DNA of 64,000 nucleotides from Streptomyces aurantiogriseus (lineage in GTDB: Bacteria; Actinomycetota; Actinomycetes; Streptomycetales; Streptomycetaceae), in contig NZ_BMSX01000004.1 of assembly GCF_014649375.1 (NCBI RefSeq), positions 124,001 to 188,000 of the forward strand. The letters run 5' to 3'. The notes under the pieces are model-generated. The model saw only the letters and a list, made by a program, of their open reading frames with translations. It was not told the origin of the DNA and searched no databases. The position numbers and the translations under genes were made by a program. This document shows, in pieces, positions 28,433 through 38,505 of this stretch; positions within the stretch are counted from its first letter, which is position 1, and each line of letters opens with the position of its first letter.

Positions 28433-29587
28433 TCAGCTCACCCGTCGGGCCCCCGCCGAGGGCACCGCCTCGAACACGCGCGGGGCCGTCAAGCCGGCCG
28501 CGGCGAAGGCCTCTTCGACCGCCTTGGTGATGGTGTCGACGTCGGCGGCCTCCGCGAGGACGATCGCCGAGCCGCCGAATCCGCCGCCGGTCATCCGGGC
28601 GCCGAGGGCCCCCGAGGCGAGGGCGGTGTCCACGACGAGGTCCAGCTCGGGACAGGAGACACGGAAGTCGTCGCGCAGGGAGGCGTGGCCCTCGGTGAGG
28701 ACCGGGCCGATGGCGCGGGTGTCGCCCGACTCCAGCAGGGCGACCACGCGTTCCACGCGCTCGTCCTCCGTCACCACGTGACGGACCAGCCGGCGGACCT
28801 CCTCCTCGTCGCCGAGCCGGGCGAGTGCCGCGTCCAGCTCGGTGTACGGGACGTCCCGCAGGGCGTCGACGCCCAGCAGGGCCGCGCCCTTCTCGCAGCC
28901 GGCGCGGCGCTTGCCGTACTCGCCGTTGCTGTGGGCGTGCTTGACCTGGGTGTCGACGACGAGCAGGCGCAGCCCCAAGGCGGCCAGGTCGAAGGGGATC
29001 TGCTTCTGGGAGAGGTCGCGGGTGTCGAGGAACAGGGCGTGGCCGGCCTCGCAGCAGGCGGACGCGGTCTGGTCCATGATCCCGGTGGGGGCGCCGACGT
29101 AGACGTTCTCGGCGCGCTGACACAGGCGGGCGAGCTGCCAGCGCTGCAGGCCGAGGTCGTACAGGTCGTTGAGCGCCAGCGCGACGACGACCTCCAGGGC
29201 CGCCGAGGAGGACAGGCCCCCGCCCGACGGGACCGTCGAGGTGAGGTGGATGTCGGCGCCGGCGACCGGGTGGCCGGCCTCGCGCAGCGCCCAGACCACG
29301 CCGGCCGGGTACGCCGTCCAGTTCCCGTCCGTCTGCGGGGTGAGGTCGGCCGGCCGCAGCTCGACGACGCCGCCCTCGACGTCCGCCGAGTGCAGACGCA
29401 GGACGCCGTCCTCGCGGCGCGCGACCGCGGCGGTGGCGGTGTGCGGCAGCGCGAAGGGCATCACGAAGCCGTCGTTGTAGTCGGTGTGCTCCCCGATGAG
29501 GTTGACGCGGCCGGGCGCCGACCAGACGCCCTCGGGCTCGGCCCCGTACAGCTCGACGAAGCCGTCCCGCACCTGCTCTGCGCCCAC
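28433..29587 (-). CDS. galK: galactokinase
   Basis: This 384-residue GHMP kinase phosphorylates galactose at C1 (Leloir pathway). Motifs are the galactokinase signature GRVNLIGEHTDYNDGFVMP (about 28-46), the ATP loop PSGGGLSSSAALEV, and the late GARMTGGGFGGSAI. The GTG at 29587 shares one base with the galE TAG stop, so it is translationally coupled as the third gene of galTEK. Confidence 0.96.
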   Translation of the reverse strand: MGAEQVRDGFVELYGAEPEGVWSAPGRVNLIGEHTDYNDGFVMPFALPHTATAAVARREDGVLRLHSADVEGGVVELRPADLTPQTDGNWTAYPAGVVWALREAGHPVAGADIHLTSTVPSGGGLSSSAALEVVVALALNDLYDLGLQRWQLARLCQRAENVYVGAPTGIMDQTASACCEAGHALFLDTRDLSQKQIPFDLAALGLRLLVVDTQVKHAHSNGEYGKRRAGCEKGAALLGVDALRDVPYTELDAALARLGDEEEVRRLVRHVVTEDERVERVVALLESGDTRAIGPVLTEGHASLRDDFRVSCPELDLVVDTALASGALGARMTGGGFGGSAIVLAEAADVDTITKAVEEAFAAAGLTAPRVFEAVPSAGARRVS

Positions 29588-30555
29588 TACTGCTCCCTTG
29601 CGATCTTCTGCGTGAACTCCCACGCGTCCGCGACGATACCGGCGAGGTCCGCGCGGGACGGGTTCCAGCCCAGGCGCTCCCGGGCGGTGGCCGCCGAGGC
29701 GACCAGGACCGCCGGGTCGCCGCCGCGGCGGGGGGCCACGACCTCGGGGATCGGGTGGCCGGTGACCTTGCGGACGGTCTCGACGACCTCGCGGACGGAG
29801 AAGCCGTTGCCGTTGCCGAGGTTGCAGATGAGGTGCTCGCCGGGGGTCGCCGCCTCGACGGCCAGCAGGTGGGCCTCGGCCAGGTCCGCGACGTGGATGT
29901 AGTCGCGGATGCAGGTGCCGTCCGGCGTCGGGTAGTCGTCGCCGAAGACGGAGATCGCGTCCCGCCTGCCCTGCGCGACCTGGAGGACGAGCGGGATGAG
30001 GTGCGACTCGGGGTCGTGGCGCTCGCCGTACGCGCCGTAGGCACCGGCCACGTTGAAGTAGCGCAGGGAGACCGCGCCGAGTCCGTGGGCGGTGGCCTCG
30101 CCGGTGATCATGTGGTCGACGGCGAGCTTGGACGCTCCGTAGGGGGAGGTCGGCGCGGTGGGGTCGGTCTCGGTGATCGGGGTGTTGACGGGCTCGCCGT
30201 AGGTGGCGGCCGTCGACGAGAAGACCAGCTTGCGCACGCCCGCCTCGCGCATGGCGCCGAGCAGGGCCATGGTGCCGCCGACGTTGTTGTCCCAGTACTT
30301 CTCCGGCTTCACCACCGACTCGCCGACCTGCGAGAACGCGGCGAAGTGGAGGACGGCGTCGAAGGAGGGGTCGAGCCACTTGGCGGCGTCCCGGATGTCG
30401 CCCTCGACGAACGCGGCGCCCGCCGGGACGCCCTCGCGGAATCCGGTGGAGAGGTTGTCGAGGACGACGACCTCGTGTCCCGCCTCCAGCAGGTGCTGGG
30501 CGACCACGCTGCCGACGTACCCCGCGCCGCCCGTGACCAGATACTTGCCGCTCAT
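29587..30555 (-). CDS. galE: UDP-glucose 4-epimerase
   Basis: This 322-residue SDR enzyme interconverts UDP-galactose and UDP-glucose. It has the NAD motif [10 protein letters not shown] (residues 6-15), the catalytic Ser/Thr region [14 protein letters not shown] with catalytic Tyr/Lys, and [11 protein letters not shown]. Its ATG overlaps the galT stop (ATGA) and its stop overlaps the galK start. Confidence 0.96.
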   Translation of the reverse strand: MSGKYLVTGGAGYVGSVVAQHLLEAGHEVVVLDNLSTGFREGVPAGAAFVEGDIRDAAKWLDPSFDAVLHFAAFSQVGESVVKPEKYWDNNVGGTMALLGAMREAGVRKLVFSSTAATYGEPVNTPITETDPTAPTSPYGASKLAVDHMITGEATAHGLGAVSLRYFNVAGAYGAYGERHDPESHLIPLVLQVAQGRRDAISVFGDDYPTPDGTCIRDYIHVADLAEAHLLAVEAATPGEHLICNLGNGNGFSVREVVETVRKVTGHPIPEVVAPRRGGDPAVLVASAATARERLGWNPSRADLAGIVADAWEFTQKIAREQ

Positions 30556-31613
30556 GAACTCGCTACCTCTCGCAGTCGCTCGGCCGCGCGCTCCGGCGGC
30601 ACGTCGTTGATGAACACGCTCATGCCGGACTCGGAACCCGCGAGGAACTTCAGCTTGCCGGACGTGCGGCGGATGGTGAAAAGCTCGAGGTGGAGCGCGA
30701 AGTCGTCGCGGTTGACGCCCTCGAACTCCTCCAACTGCCCGAACGGCGCCTGGTGCCAGGCCGCGATGTACGGCGTCGGCGGCTCACTCTCCCCGAAAAT
30801 CCGGTCGAAGCGCCTCAAGAGTTCCAGATAGACCTTGGGGAACTCTGTGCGCGCCGCCTCGTCGAGGCCGAGCAGGTCGGGGACGCGGCGCTTGGGGTAC
30901 AGGTGCACCTCGTACGGCCAGTGCGCCGCGTACGGCACGAACGCGACCCAGTGTTCACCCTCCAGGACGACCCGCTCCTCGGCGAGTTCGCGCTCGAGGA
31001 CGGCGTCGAAGAGGTTCTCCCCGCCGGTGGCGTCCTTGTGTGCGGCGAGTGAACGCAGCATCAGGGCGGTGCGCGGAGTGGTGAACGGGTAGGCGTAGAT
31101 CTGCCCGTGCGGGTGACCCAGGGTCACACCGATCTCGGCGCCGCGGTTCTCGAAGCAGAACACCTGTTCCACGGAGGGCAGATGCGACAGTTCGGACGTC
31201 CGGTCCGTCCACGCGTCGAGCACCAGGCGTGCCTGCTCCTCGGTGAGGCCGGCGAAGGAGGCGTTGTGGTCGGAGGTGAAGCAGACCACCTCGCAGCGCC
31301 CGGAGTCGCCGGCGAGGGAGGGGAAACGGTTCTCGAAGACGACGACGTCGTACGACGAGTCCGGGATCTCGCTCAGCCGGTCGCCCTGGGACGGGCACAG
31401 GGGGCACTCGTCGGCCGGCGGGTGGTAGGTGCGCCCCTGCCGGTGCGAGGCGACGGCGATGGAGTCGCCGAGGAGCGGGTCCCGGCGTACCTCCGAAGTG
31501 GTGACGGTGCGCTCCAGCGGACGGCGGTCCACCGCGTCGCGCACCGAGTCGTCCCGCAGGTCGTAGTAGATGAGCTCACGACCGTCGGCCAAGCGGGTCG
31601 AGGTCTTCTTCAC
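30552..31613 (-). CDS. galT: galactose-1-phosphate uridylyltransferase
   Basis: This 353-residue HIT-superfamily enzyme transfers UMP from UDP-glucose to galactose-1-phosphate. It shows the zinc region [19 protein letters not shown], and the catalytic [12 protein letters not shown] with the HxH nucleophile. GTG 31613 (VKKTSTRL) is chosen because GGAGAG precedes it. It is the first gene of galTEK, the order known from S. lividans. Confidence 0.95.
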   Translation of the reverse strand: MKKTSTRLADGRELIYYDLRDDSVRDAVDRRPLERTVTTSEVRRDPLLGDSIAVASHRQGRTYHPPADECPLCPSQGDRLSEIPDSSYDVVVFENRFPSLAGDSGRCEVVCFTSDHNASFAGLTEEQARLVLDAWTDRTSELSHLPSVEQVFCFENRGAEIGVTLGHPHGQIYAYPFTTPRTALMLRSLAAHKDATGGENLFDAVLERELAEERVVLEGEHWVAFVPYAAHWPYEVHLYPKRRVPDLLGLDEAARTEFPKVYLELLRRFDRIFGESEPPTPYIAAWHQAPFGQLEEFEGVNRDDFALHLELFTIRRTSGKLKFLAGSESGMSVFINDVPPERAAERLREVASS

Positions 31614-31743
31614 CGCGACTCTCCATCCGTGCACCGAGCAATATCAACAAAGCTTCAAACAGAACCGAACACATAAAACCATAACCCCCCACGAGAGTCA
31701 CCACCACAACCAAACAGAGAACCCCAAGCGAAGTGAGCAGTGC
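31614..31743. promoter_or_regulatory. AT-rich divergent promoter region of galTEK and the symporter
   Basis: These 130 bases are strikingly AT-rich (31640-31700 especially) against the genome average. On the minus strand TTTGAAGCTTTGTTGATATT carries repeated TTGA hexamers and a possible -10 TGATAT (31641-31646). Regulation of both sides by galactose is inferred from the divergent layout and from the known S. lividans galP1. Confidence 0.5.
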
Positions 31744-33438
31744 ATGCGAACCCCCACGTATTTCGCGGCAGAGCCCCTGGCTGCGGAGCTACGGCTCCCC
31801 ACCAACTGGCTCGACTACACGATCCTCGGGATCTACTTCGTCGTCGTCCTGGGCATCGGCTTCGCCGCCCGCCGCTCGGTGAAGACCAGCCTCGACTTCT
31901 TCCTCTCCGGCCGCTCCCTGCCCGCGTGGATCACCGGCCTCGCCTTCATCTCCGCCAACCTGGCGGCGACGGAGATCCTCGGCATGGCCGCCAACAGCGC
32001 GCAGTACGGCGCGTACACCGTCCACTGGTACTGGATCGGAGCCATCCCGGCGATGGTGTTCCTGGGCCTGGTGATGATGCCGTTCTACTACGGCTCCAAG
32101 GTCCGCTCGGTCCCCGAGTTCCTGCTGCTGCGCTTCGACCGGGGAGCCCACCTGCTCAGTTCCCTGCTGTTCGCCTTCGCCGCCATCCTGATCTCCGGCG
32201 TGAACCTGTACGCGCTCGCCATCGTCGTCGAGGCGCTGCTGGGCTGGCCGCAGTGGGTGGCGATCGTGGTCGCGGGCTTCTTCGTCCTGGCGTACATCAC
32301 GCTGGGCGGTCTGTCCTCCGCGATCTACAACGAGGTGCTCCAGTTCTTCGTGATCCTGGCGGCCCTGATCCCGCTGTCGGTGCTGGGACTGAAGCGGGTC
32401 GGCGGCTGGGACGGCCTGACGGACTCGCTGACGAAGGCCCGCGGCGACGACTTCGTGACGGCGTGGGGCGGCACGGGCATCGGCAGCGACAATCCGCTGG
32501 GCGCGAACTGGCTGACGATCGTGCTGGGCCTCGGCTTCGTGCTGTCCTTCGGCTACTGGACGACGAACTTCGCGGAGGTCCAGCGCGCCCTGTCCGCGCG
32601 GAACCTCTCGGCGGCCCAGCGCACGCCGCTGATCGCCGCGTTCCCGAAGATCTTCATCGTCTTCCTCGTGATGATCCCGGGCCTGGTGGCGGCGGTCCTG
32701 GTCCCGCAGATCGGCACCGCGGACTCCGACCTGCAGTACAACGACGCGATCCCGTACCTGATGGAACAGCTGCTGCCCAACGGCGTGCTGGGCATCGCGG
32801 TGACGGGTCTGCTGGCGGCGTTCATGGCGGGCATGGCGGCGAACGTGTCGTCCTTCAACACGGTGTTCACCAACGACATCTGGGCGAAGTACGTGGTGCT
32901 CGGACGGGAGGACGCGTACTACGTCCGCTTCGGCCGGCTGATCACCGCGATCGGCGTGCTGGCGTCGATCGGCACGGCGTTCCTGGCCTCGTCGTTCTCG
33001 AACATCATGGCCTACCTGCAGACTCTGTTCTCCTTCTTCAACGTGCCGATGTTCGTCGTCTTCATCGTCGGCATGTTCTGGAAGCGGGCGTCGATGAAGT
33101 CCGGCTTCTGGGGCCTCCTGGCGGGCACCACGGCCGCGATGGTCAACTACTTCGTCCTCTACAAGCAGGACGTCATCGGCATCCCCACCGACCAGGGCGC
33201 CAACTTCGTGTCGGCGATCGCGGGCTTCGTGGCGGGCGCGGTGGTGATGGTCGCGGTGTCGCTCTTCACCGCTCCGAAGCCGGCGGAGGAGCTCCAGGGC
33301 CTGGTCTACGGCACCGTCTCCCCCGGCATGGCCGAGCCGCCCGCGCCGGGCGACGAGGCCTGGTACCGCAAGCCGGCCCTGCTGGGCTGGGGCGCGGTGA
33401 TCCTGGCCGCCGCCTGCTACATCCCGTTCTCGTTCTGA
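31744..33438 (+). CDS. sodium/sugar symporter, SSS family, divergent from galTEK
   Basis: This 564-residue protein has about 14 TM segments. SSS hallmarks are LDFFLSGRSLPAWITGLAFIS (TM2 region), ANLAATEILGMA, and the vSGLT-like MEQLLPNGVLGIAVTGLLAA followed by FMAGMAANVSSFNTVFTNDI, which contains the sodium-site serines. The overall pattern is that of glucose/galactose symporters rather than acetate or proline carriers. Divergence from galTEK supports galactose uptake. ATG 31744 follows GAAGTGAG; GTG 31732 is an alternative. Confidence 0.85.
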   Translation: MRTPTYFAAEPLAAELRLPTNWLDYTILGIYFVVVLGIGFAARRSVKTSLDFFLSGRSLPAWITGLAFISANLAATEILGMAANSAQYGAYTVHWYWIGAIPAMVFLGLVMMPFYYGSKVRSVPEFLLLRFDRGAHLLSSLLFAFAAILISGVNLYALAIVVEALLGWPQWVAIVVAGFFVLAYITLGGLSSAIYNEVLQFFVILAALIPLSVLGLKRVGGWDGLTDSLTKARGDDFVTAWGGTGIGSDNPLGANWLTIVLGLGFVLSFGYWTTNFAEVQRALSARNLSAAQRTPLIAAFPKIFIVFLVMIPGLVAAVLVPQIGTADSDLQYNDAIPYLMEQLLPNGVLGIAVTGLLAAFMAGMAANVSSFNTVFTNDIWAKYVVLGREDAYYVRFGRLITAIGVLASIGTAFLASSFSNIMAYLQTLFSFFNVPMFVVFIVGMFWKRASMKSGFWGLLAGTTAAMVNYFVLYKQDVIGIPTDQGANFVSAIAGFVAGAVVMVAVSLFTAPKPAEELQGLVYGTVSPGMAEPPAPGDEAWYRKPALLGWGAVILAAACYIPFSF

Positions 33439-33474
33439 GCCCGCCGACGCCGATCGCGGGAGGATGGAAAGACC

Positions 33475-33858
33475 ATGTCCGAGCAATTCGAACCCGACGA
33501 GCGCGCGGCGGCAGCCGAGCGGCTGCGGCACGCGGGTTTCTCCGAGGCCGACGTCCAGCGGGAAGTCACCGAACTCGAGGAGAAGTCCGCGACCGCGGCC
33601 CGCATCTTCGACCTGCGCCGCATCATCGGCGGCCTGTTCGTCGTCTACGGCGTCATCGTCACCATCACCGGCCTGACCGACAGCGACGCGGATATCGCCA
33701 AGGCCCAGGGGATCAACATCAACCTGTGGACGGGCCTGGGCATGCTGCTGCTGGGGATCTTCTTCCTGGTGTGGCTGAAGCTGCGGCCCGCGGCCCATCC
33801 GACGCCGCCGGTGCCGCCGGTGCCGCCGGAGGCGGTGGAGGAGAAGCGGCCGGAATGA
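33475..33858 (+). CDS. small membrane protein downstream of the symporter
   Basis: This 127-residue protein has an acidic soluble head (residues 1-45), two TM helices (about 48-68 IIGGLFVVYGVIVTITGL and 85-103 LWTGLGMLLLGIFFLVWL) and a Pro-rich tail PPVPPVPPEA. The ATG follows GGGAGGATGG, 36 bases past the symporter stop, so it is probably in the same transcript. Function unknown; it may be an accessory of the carrier. Confidence 0.75.
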   Translation: MSEQFEPDERAAAAERLRHAGFSEADVQREVTELEEKSATAARIFDLRRIIGGLFVVYGVIVTITGLTDSDADIAKAQGININLWTGLGMLLLGIFFLVWLKLRPAAHPTPPVPPVPPEAVEEKRPE

Positions 33859-33877
33859 CACCTGTACGGCTGTCCGT

Positions 33878-33924
33878 GGGCCTGGTTCGGCAGGGCTGAC
33901 GTCAGGCGGTGCCGAACCAGGCCC
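33878..33924. terminator. terminator between convergent genes
   Basis: Arms GGGCCTGGTTCGGCA (33878-33892) and TGCCGAACCAGGCCC (33910-33924) form a perfect 15-bp stem. One arm lies within the last codons of the APH-fold gene. Confidence 0.85.
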
Positions 33925-34831
33925 GGGCGAGGGCGGGGAGGGTGCCCTCGAGGGGCGTGCCCAGCTCGCGCAGGTACCAGGGAAGGTTGCTGTACACGTG
34001 CAGCAGCGTGTACGCGAGGAGGGTGTCCGGGTCGAAGGTGTGGCCGTACGCGGCGCAGAGGCGGGCGAGCAGTTTGGGGTCGCCGCGGGTGACGAAGAGG
34101 CCGACACCGACGAAGTCGTAGGCGCGGTCGCCGATCATGGCGGGCTCGAAGTCGAAGAGGCCGGTGAGGCGGTGGGTGGCGGGGTCGAGAAGGAAGTGCT
34201 GCTGCATGACCTCCGTGTGCAGGAGGGAGGGGCCGGGCTGCGGGGTGCGGGGCAGCGGGACCGAGGCGAGGAAGCCGGGGATCTGCTCCACCCAGGCGGC
34301 CGCAAGGCCACGCTCGCGCTGCCGCTCCACGGCTCCCGCACGCTGCCGGTCCAGGAAGGCTCCCCAGTCGCCGGGACCGAGGACGTCCTGGAGGGGGCTG
34401 GGGTCGAGGGCATGGAGAACGGCGAGGGCCTCGCCGATCTCGGTGACAAGGCGTTCGCGGTCGGCGCGCGGGACACCGCCCCAGGTCTTCGCGAGGTTCT
34501 CGCCGGGGAGACGGGACATGAGGACGTACTGCCAGCCGTTGTCGTACGGGCCGAAGGCGTGGACGTCGGGGGTGCGGATCGGCAGCCTGCCCTGGAGGTG
34601 GGAGAGGACGCGGCCCTCGGCGATGCCGTCCTCGGCCGCGGCGCCCGGGAACAGCTTCAGCACGTGGTCGTCACCGACGGCGTAGACGGGCTGCGAGCCG
34701 TCCGGGAAGCGGGTGAGGGGGACGCCGGCGAGACCGAGGCGGGCGGCGAGGGCCTCCGCGCCGGGGCGCATGATCGTCTCGTCGGGGACGATCGCGTCCC
34801 ACTGTTCGTCGGTTTCCACGGGGGGCAGCAT
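33902..34831 (-). CDS. APH-fold phosphotransferase with substituted catalytic loop
   Basis: This 309-residue protein follows the aminoglycoside/hygromycin-B kinase fold: VGDDHVLKLFPG with the ATP lysine, YVLMSRLPGENL at the hinge, and a C-terminal helical subdomain. The catalytic loop that is normally HGDxxxxN reads H205-T-E207-V-M-Q-Q-H212, so Asp is replaced by Glu and Asn by His. The metal-binding D227-F-E is kept. ATG 34831 (MLPPVETD) is preferred because the family fold starts there. Whether it is an active kinase is open. Confidence 0.75.
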   Translation of the reverse strand: MLPPVETDEQWDAIVPDETIMRPGAEALAARLGLAGVPLTRFPDGSQPVYAVGDDHVLKLFPGAAAEDGIAEGRVLSHLQGRLPIRTPDVHAFGPYDNGWQYVLMSRLPGENLAKTWGGVPRADRERLVTEIGEALAVLHALDPSPLQDVLGPGDWGAFLDRQRAGAVERQRERGLAAAWVEQIPGFLASVPLPRTPQPGPSLLHTEVMQQHFLLDPATHRLTGLFDFEPAMIGDRAYDFVGVGLFVTRGDPKLLARLCAAYGHTFDPDTLLAYTLLHVYSNLPWYLRELGTPLEGTLPALARAWFGTA

Positions 34832-35054
34832 GATCGGCACGGTAGGCGGCGGCCCCTGCCCGGACAACGGAGTTTCGCCGCGCGAGCACGGTTCGATGGC
34901 GTCGAGGGGCCTGCCGACCGTCACGGGCTGTCTTGCGCGGCTTCGGCGAGGGGACGGCCGGCGATCTGGTTCGACAGCGAACGCCGGCCATTCACGGTGA
35001 CGGTCGAGGGCGAGGAGGCCGCGGCCGGCGGAAGTCCCGTGCGCGGCGCCGCGG

Positions 35055-35762
35055 TTACGACTCCGGCCCCGCGTCCGTCTCCCGAGGCCCGTGCGGCAGC
35101 GGACCCGCCCGGTCCAGCAGTCCCGTCCGCGCCGCCAGCGCCGCCGCCTCCAGCCTCGAGCCCACCCCCAGTTTCATCAGGACCCGCTGGACGTGTGTGC
35201 GGGCCGTGGACGGGGCTATGCCCATGCCGGCCGCGATCAGGCGGGTGTCCTCGCCGTCGGCGACGCGGACGAGGACCTCGACCTCGCGCGGGGTGAGCAT
35301 CTGGAGCAGACGCTGGCCCTCGTCGTCGGGCTGGGCGGCGGGGTTCAGCAACTCGCTGAAGGCGCCCTGCAGGAGCTGGGGGGCGACCGCCGCCTCGCCC
35401 GCCCTCGCCTTCATGATCGCGCGTTCGACGCCCTCGATGCGCTCGTCGTGCCGTACGTACCCCGAGGCGCCGGCCGCGAAGGCCGCCGCGATGCCGCGCG
35501 GGCTCGGGACCGGGCCCAGGACCAGGACGGCGACCTGCGGCCGCTCCCGTTTGATCCGGACCACCGGGTCGAAGATCCCCGGCTCGGCCGGGGTCGCCGT
35601 GCCCAGCAGGCACACCTCCGGCGCCCGCGTGATCACGAGTTCCGCCGCGCCCGCGGCGGGCGCCGCCGCGGCGAGCACCCGGTGCCCCCGCAGTTTCAAC
35701 GCCGAGGCGAGCGCCTCGGCGAGCAGTCGGTGGTCGTCGACCACCATCAACCGCACTCCCAT
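35055..35762 (-). CDS. LuxR-type regulator with a receiver lacking the phospho-acceptor Asp
   Basis: The 235-residue protein has receiver start VRLMVVDDHRLLAEAL (Asp8, Asp9). Where the phospho-Asp is expected, the sequence is EVCLLG53TATP. The C-terminal HTH LTPREVEVLVRVADGEDTRL and APSTARTHVQRVLMKLGV is intact. ATG 35762 sits behind GGGGGG. It is probably controlled by something other than phosphorylation. It resembles the orphan regulator at 26796-27563, which keeps its Asp. Confidence 0.82.
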   Translation of the reverse strand: MGVRLMVVDDHRLLAEALASALKLRGHRVLAAAAPAAGAAELVITRAPEVCLLGTATPAEPGIFDPVVRIKRERPQVAVLVLGPVPSPRGIAAAFAAGASGYVRHDERIEGVERAIMKARAGEAAVAPQLLQGAFSELLNPAAQPDDEGQRLLQMLTPREVEVLVRVADGEDTRLIAAGMGIAPSTARTHVQRVLMKLGVGSRLEAAALAARTGLLDRAGPLPHGPRETDAGPES

Positions 35763-36000
35763 CGAGCAACCCCCCAGTCCCCCCATGGATGCCCACACGG
35801 ACACACAGGCAAAGCCAGATACCACCATGTGCACCTGGATCCTGCGCACAGACACGCACAGACAAAAGGTGCCCCCCGGCACCTCGTCCTTCATGCCCCC
35901 GGAAGCTACACGCTTGTTCGACGTTGCGCTGCCCCTACTCGTGAGAAGTGCCCCGGATCGCCGAAATTCCTCTCATTCGAGGGTGATGAGCGGTACGCGA

Positions 36001-36032
36001 ACGGCCCCGCCCCTGAGCAGGGGCGGGGCCGT
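36001..36032 (-). terminator. terminator after the first PQQ-propeller gene
   Basis: A perfect 14-bp stem ACGGCCCCGCCCCT/AGGGGCGGGGCCGT with a GAGC loop, 22 bases downstream of the stop at 36054. Confidence 0.85.
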
Positions 36033-36053
36033 CGACGGCCGCCACGGGGGCGA

Positions 36054-38381
36054 TCAGCCGCTCGTGCCGAACGCCAGCGCCAGGTACTCCTTGTCACCCG
36101 AGGCGGAGTCGTCCGCGTACCCCGAGGCCATGTACAGGTGACCCTGGGAGTAGATGATCTCGGAGTACTCCGGGAGCATGCCGGCCTCCGCGTCCCGCAC
36201 CGACTCGGTGGCCGGGTTCTGCATCAGCTTGGTCTGCTTGAACGAGCCGCCGTCGATGCTGACGATCTGCCCGCCCTCGTCGTACGGCGGCCGCTTGTAG
36301 GCGATCAGGTTGCTGCCGTCCATACGCAGCGGGGTGAGCTCGTAGCCGTCGCCGGCGTCGGCGCGCTGGCCGGTCTGCTTGCCGGTGGTCAGGTCGAAGG
36401 CGACGATCTCGTTCGTACGGCTGTACTCGCCCGTGCCGTCGTGCTCCTCGGTCGGCAGGTACAGCCGGCCCGCGCCGACCGCGATGCCGGAGCAGTGCTC
36501 GATCCTGGTGATGCCGTCGCAGCGGGCCGCGAACTGCTCGCCCGGCGCGGAGATCCGGGTCTTCAGCTTGCCGGTCTTGTTGTCGATGGAGAAGAAGTCC
36601 GAGATGCCGCTGCCGTCCTGGGCGCTGTCGCCGACGTCGGCGGCCACGACCAGCGGCTCCGTCGACACGACGCTCGCGTACTCGATGCCGGTCGCCATCT
36701 TGTACTCGGAGATCACCTTCCCGGAGGCCGGGTCGATGGTCTGGATGTGCAGCTCGCGCGCGTCGAAGTCACCGCACTTGCGCACCGCGACCAGCTTGGG
36801 TCCGCCGCCGTAGCCGGCGTCGTAGCAGGTGTCGGCCGGCTTCGGCGCCCACAGCTGCTTGCCGGTGTCGATGTCGAAGGCCGCGCCGCCCTCGGTGGCG
36901 CCGAGGGCCACCGTGTTCCCGCTGACGGTGACGTTGTCGAAGGTGACCGGGTAGTCGCCGGACGAGACGGTCTTCGTCCACAGCTGCTTGCCCGCGGCGA
37001 GATCGATCGCCGCGACCTGGGTGCAGCCGGCCGAGGAGTCCTTCGCGGGCATCTTCGGCTGGAAGACGATCGCCGTCCTGCCGTCGTCGGTGGCGTGCTC
37101 ACTGGCCGTGCACACCGGGCCGGGCAGCTTGATCGTCCACAGCTTGGTGCCCTTGTCCGGGTCGTAACCGACGACCTCGGCGACACCCGACTTCACGTAT
37201 GCCTTCTCGGTCAGCCAGGAGCCGCTCACGATCACGCTGTCGTCCTTGGCGACCGTGGGCGACGGGAGCTGGAAGAGGAGCTTGGAGGCGGGGTCGGAGG
37301 GCACCTTCTCGGTGCCACCGGAAGAGGTGCCTCCGGAGCCGCCCTTGTCGTCGCCGCCTCCGCCGGTCGTGCCGCCGGAGCTCGCCGTCTCGTCCTTCTT
37401 GCCGCTGTCACCCGAGCTCGCGTACCAGACGCCACCGCCGACGATCAGCGCGATCGCGACGACCGCGGCGACGATGATGGCGACCTGGGCGCTGACCTTG
37501 CGGCCACCGCCGCCCGGCTGACCCGGCTGGGGGTGCAGGGGCATGGTGGGCTGGCCGGGGTAGCCGTAGCCCGGCTGCGGGTAGCCCGGCTGACCGGGGT
37601 GGCCGGGCTGGCCCGGGTAGCCGTAACCCGGCTGCTGGCCGTATGCCGGTTGCTGGCCGTACGCGGGCTGTTGGCCGTACGGGGGCTGCTGGCCGTACGC
37701 GGGCTGGTGGGCGTAGGGGTTCGGCTGGCCCGGCTGACCGGGCTGGCCCGGTGCCGGCTGGCCTGGTGCCGGCTGGCCTGGTGCCGGCTGGTTCGGGTAG
37801 CCGTAGCCCGGGCCGGTGGGGGGCTGGGGCGGCTGGGCGGGCGGGGCTGCCTGCGGGTAGCCGTAGCCCGGCTGGGGCTGCGGGGGCTGGGGCGGGGTGC
37901 TGGGTGCCTGCGAGGGCTGTGCGGGCTGTGCGGGCTGTGCGGGCTGGCCGGGCTGTGCGGGCTGGCCGGGCTGTGCGGGCTGGCCGGGTTGTGCGGGCTG
38001 GCCGGGTTGTGCGGCTTGGGCCGCCTGGGCTGCCTTGGCCGCCTCGAAGTTCCGCAGTACCTGGTCCGCGGTGGCCACCTGGTGGGGCATGGGACCGCCC
38101 GGGTCCTTGCTGAGCTGCGGGCCCTCGGGCGGGGCCTGCGGTGGCGGGGCCTGGGGCTGAGGGGCGGCGGGCTGGGGGGCGCCGAAACCGCCCTGGGGCG
38201 GGGCGTCCTGCGGGGCCTGCGGCGGCTGGGGCTGCTGGGGCTGCTGGGGCGCGCCGAAGCCGGCCTGCGGTGGGGCGTCCTGCGGCGGAGTGTCCTGCGG
38301 CGACGCGTCACGCGGGGGCTGGTCCTGGGGAGGGGTGTCCCGCGGGGGCTGGTTCGGCGGTGGGGGCGGCGGCTGGGTCAT
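36054..38381 (-). CDS. membrane-anchored PQQ-type beta-propeller protein with Pro/Gln-rich N-terminus
   Basis: This 775-residue protein has a cytoplasmic Pro/Gln-rich domain (residues 1-290) full of PGQPAQ, GYGYP and YGQQPAYG repeats. One TM helix is at about 296-316 ([20 protein letters not shown]). An extracytoplasmic eight-bladed PQQ-like propeller follows (repeats such as [35 protein letters not shown]). The fold resembles BamB/PQQ enzymes, but no catalytic residues could be verified. The gene downstream of the paralogue at 38506-40329 is in the same orientation, 124 bases apart, so this pair arose by tandem duplication. Confidence 0.8.
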   Translation of the reverse strand: MTQPPPPPPNQPPRDTPPQDQPPRDASPQDTPPQDAPPQAGFGAPQQPQQPQPPQAPQDAPPQGGFGAPQPAAPQPQAPPPQAPPEGPQLSKDPGGPMPHQVATADQVLRNFEAAKAAQAAQAAQPGQPAQPGQPAQPGQPAQPGQPAQPAQPAQPSQAPSTPPQPPQPQPGYGYPQAAPPAQPPQPPTGPGYGYPNQPAPGQPAPGQPAPGQPGQPGQPNPYAHQPAYGQQPPYGQQPAYGQQPAYGQQPGYGYPGQPGHPGQPGYPQPGYGYPGQPTMPLHPQPGQPGGGGRKVSAQVAIIVAAVVAIALIVGGGVWYASSGDSGKKDETASSGGTTGGGGDDKGGSGGTSSGGTEKVPSDPASKLLFQLPSPTVAKDDSVIVSGSWLTEKAYVKSGVAEVVGYDPDKGTKLWTIKLPGPVCTASEHATDDGRTAIVFQPKMPAKDSSAGCTQVAAIDLAAGKQLWTKTVSSGDYPVTFDNVTVSGNTVALGATEGGAAFDIDTGKQLWAPKPADTCYDAGYGGGPKLVAVRKCGDFDARELHIQTIDPASGKVISEYKMATGIEYASVVSTEPLVVAADVGDSAQDGSGISDFFSIDNKTGKLKTRISAPGEQFAARCDGITRIEHCSGIAVGAGRLYLPTEEHDGTGEYSRTNEIVAFDLTTGKQTGQRADAGDGYELTPLRMDGSNLIAYKRPPYDEGGQIVSIDGGSFKQTKLMQNPATESVRDAEAGMLPEYSEIIYSQGHLYMASGYADDSASGDKEYLALAFGTSG

Positions 38382-38505
38382 GGTGTGGGTACCTCGGGAG
38401 AACGCTCGGGGAGACGGGGCACGGGGCCGGGACGACAGGGCCGGGGAGAGCGGAGGGGCCGGGCGGCTGCGGAAGTACGCGCCGCCGCGGCCGGGGTCGC
38501 CCGCC

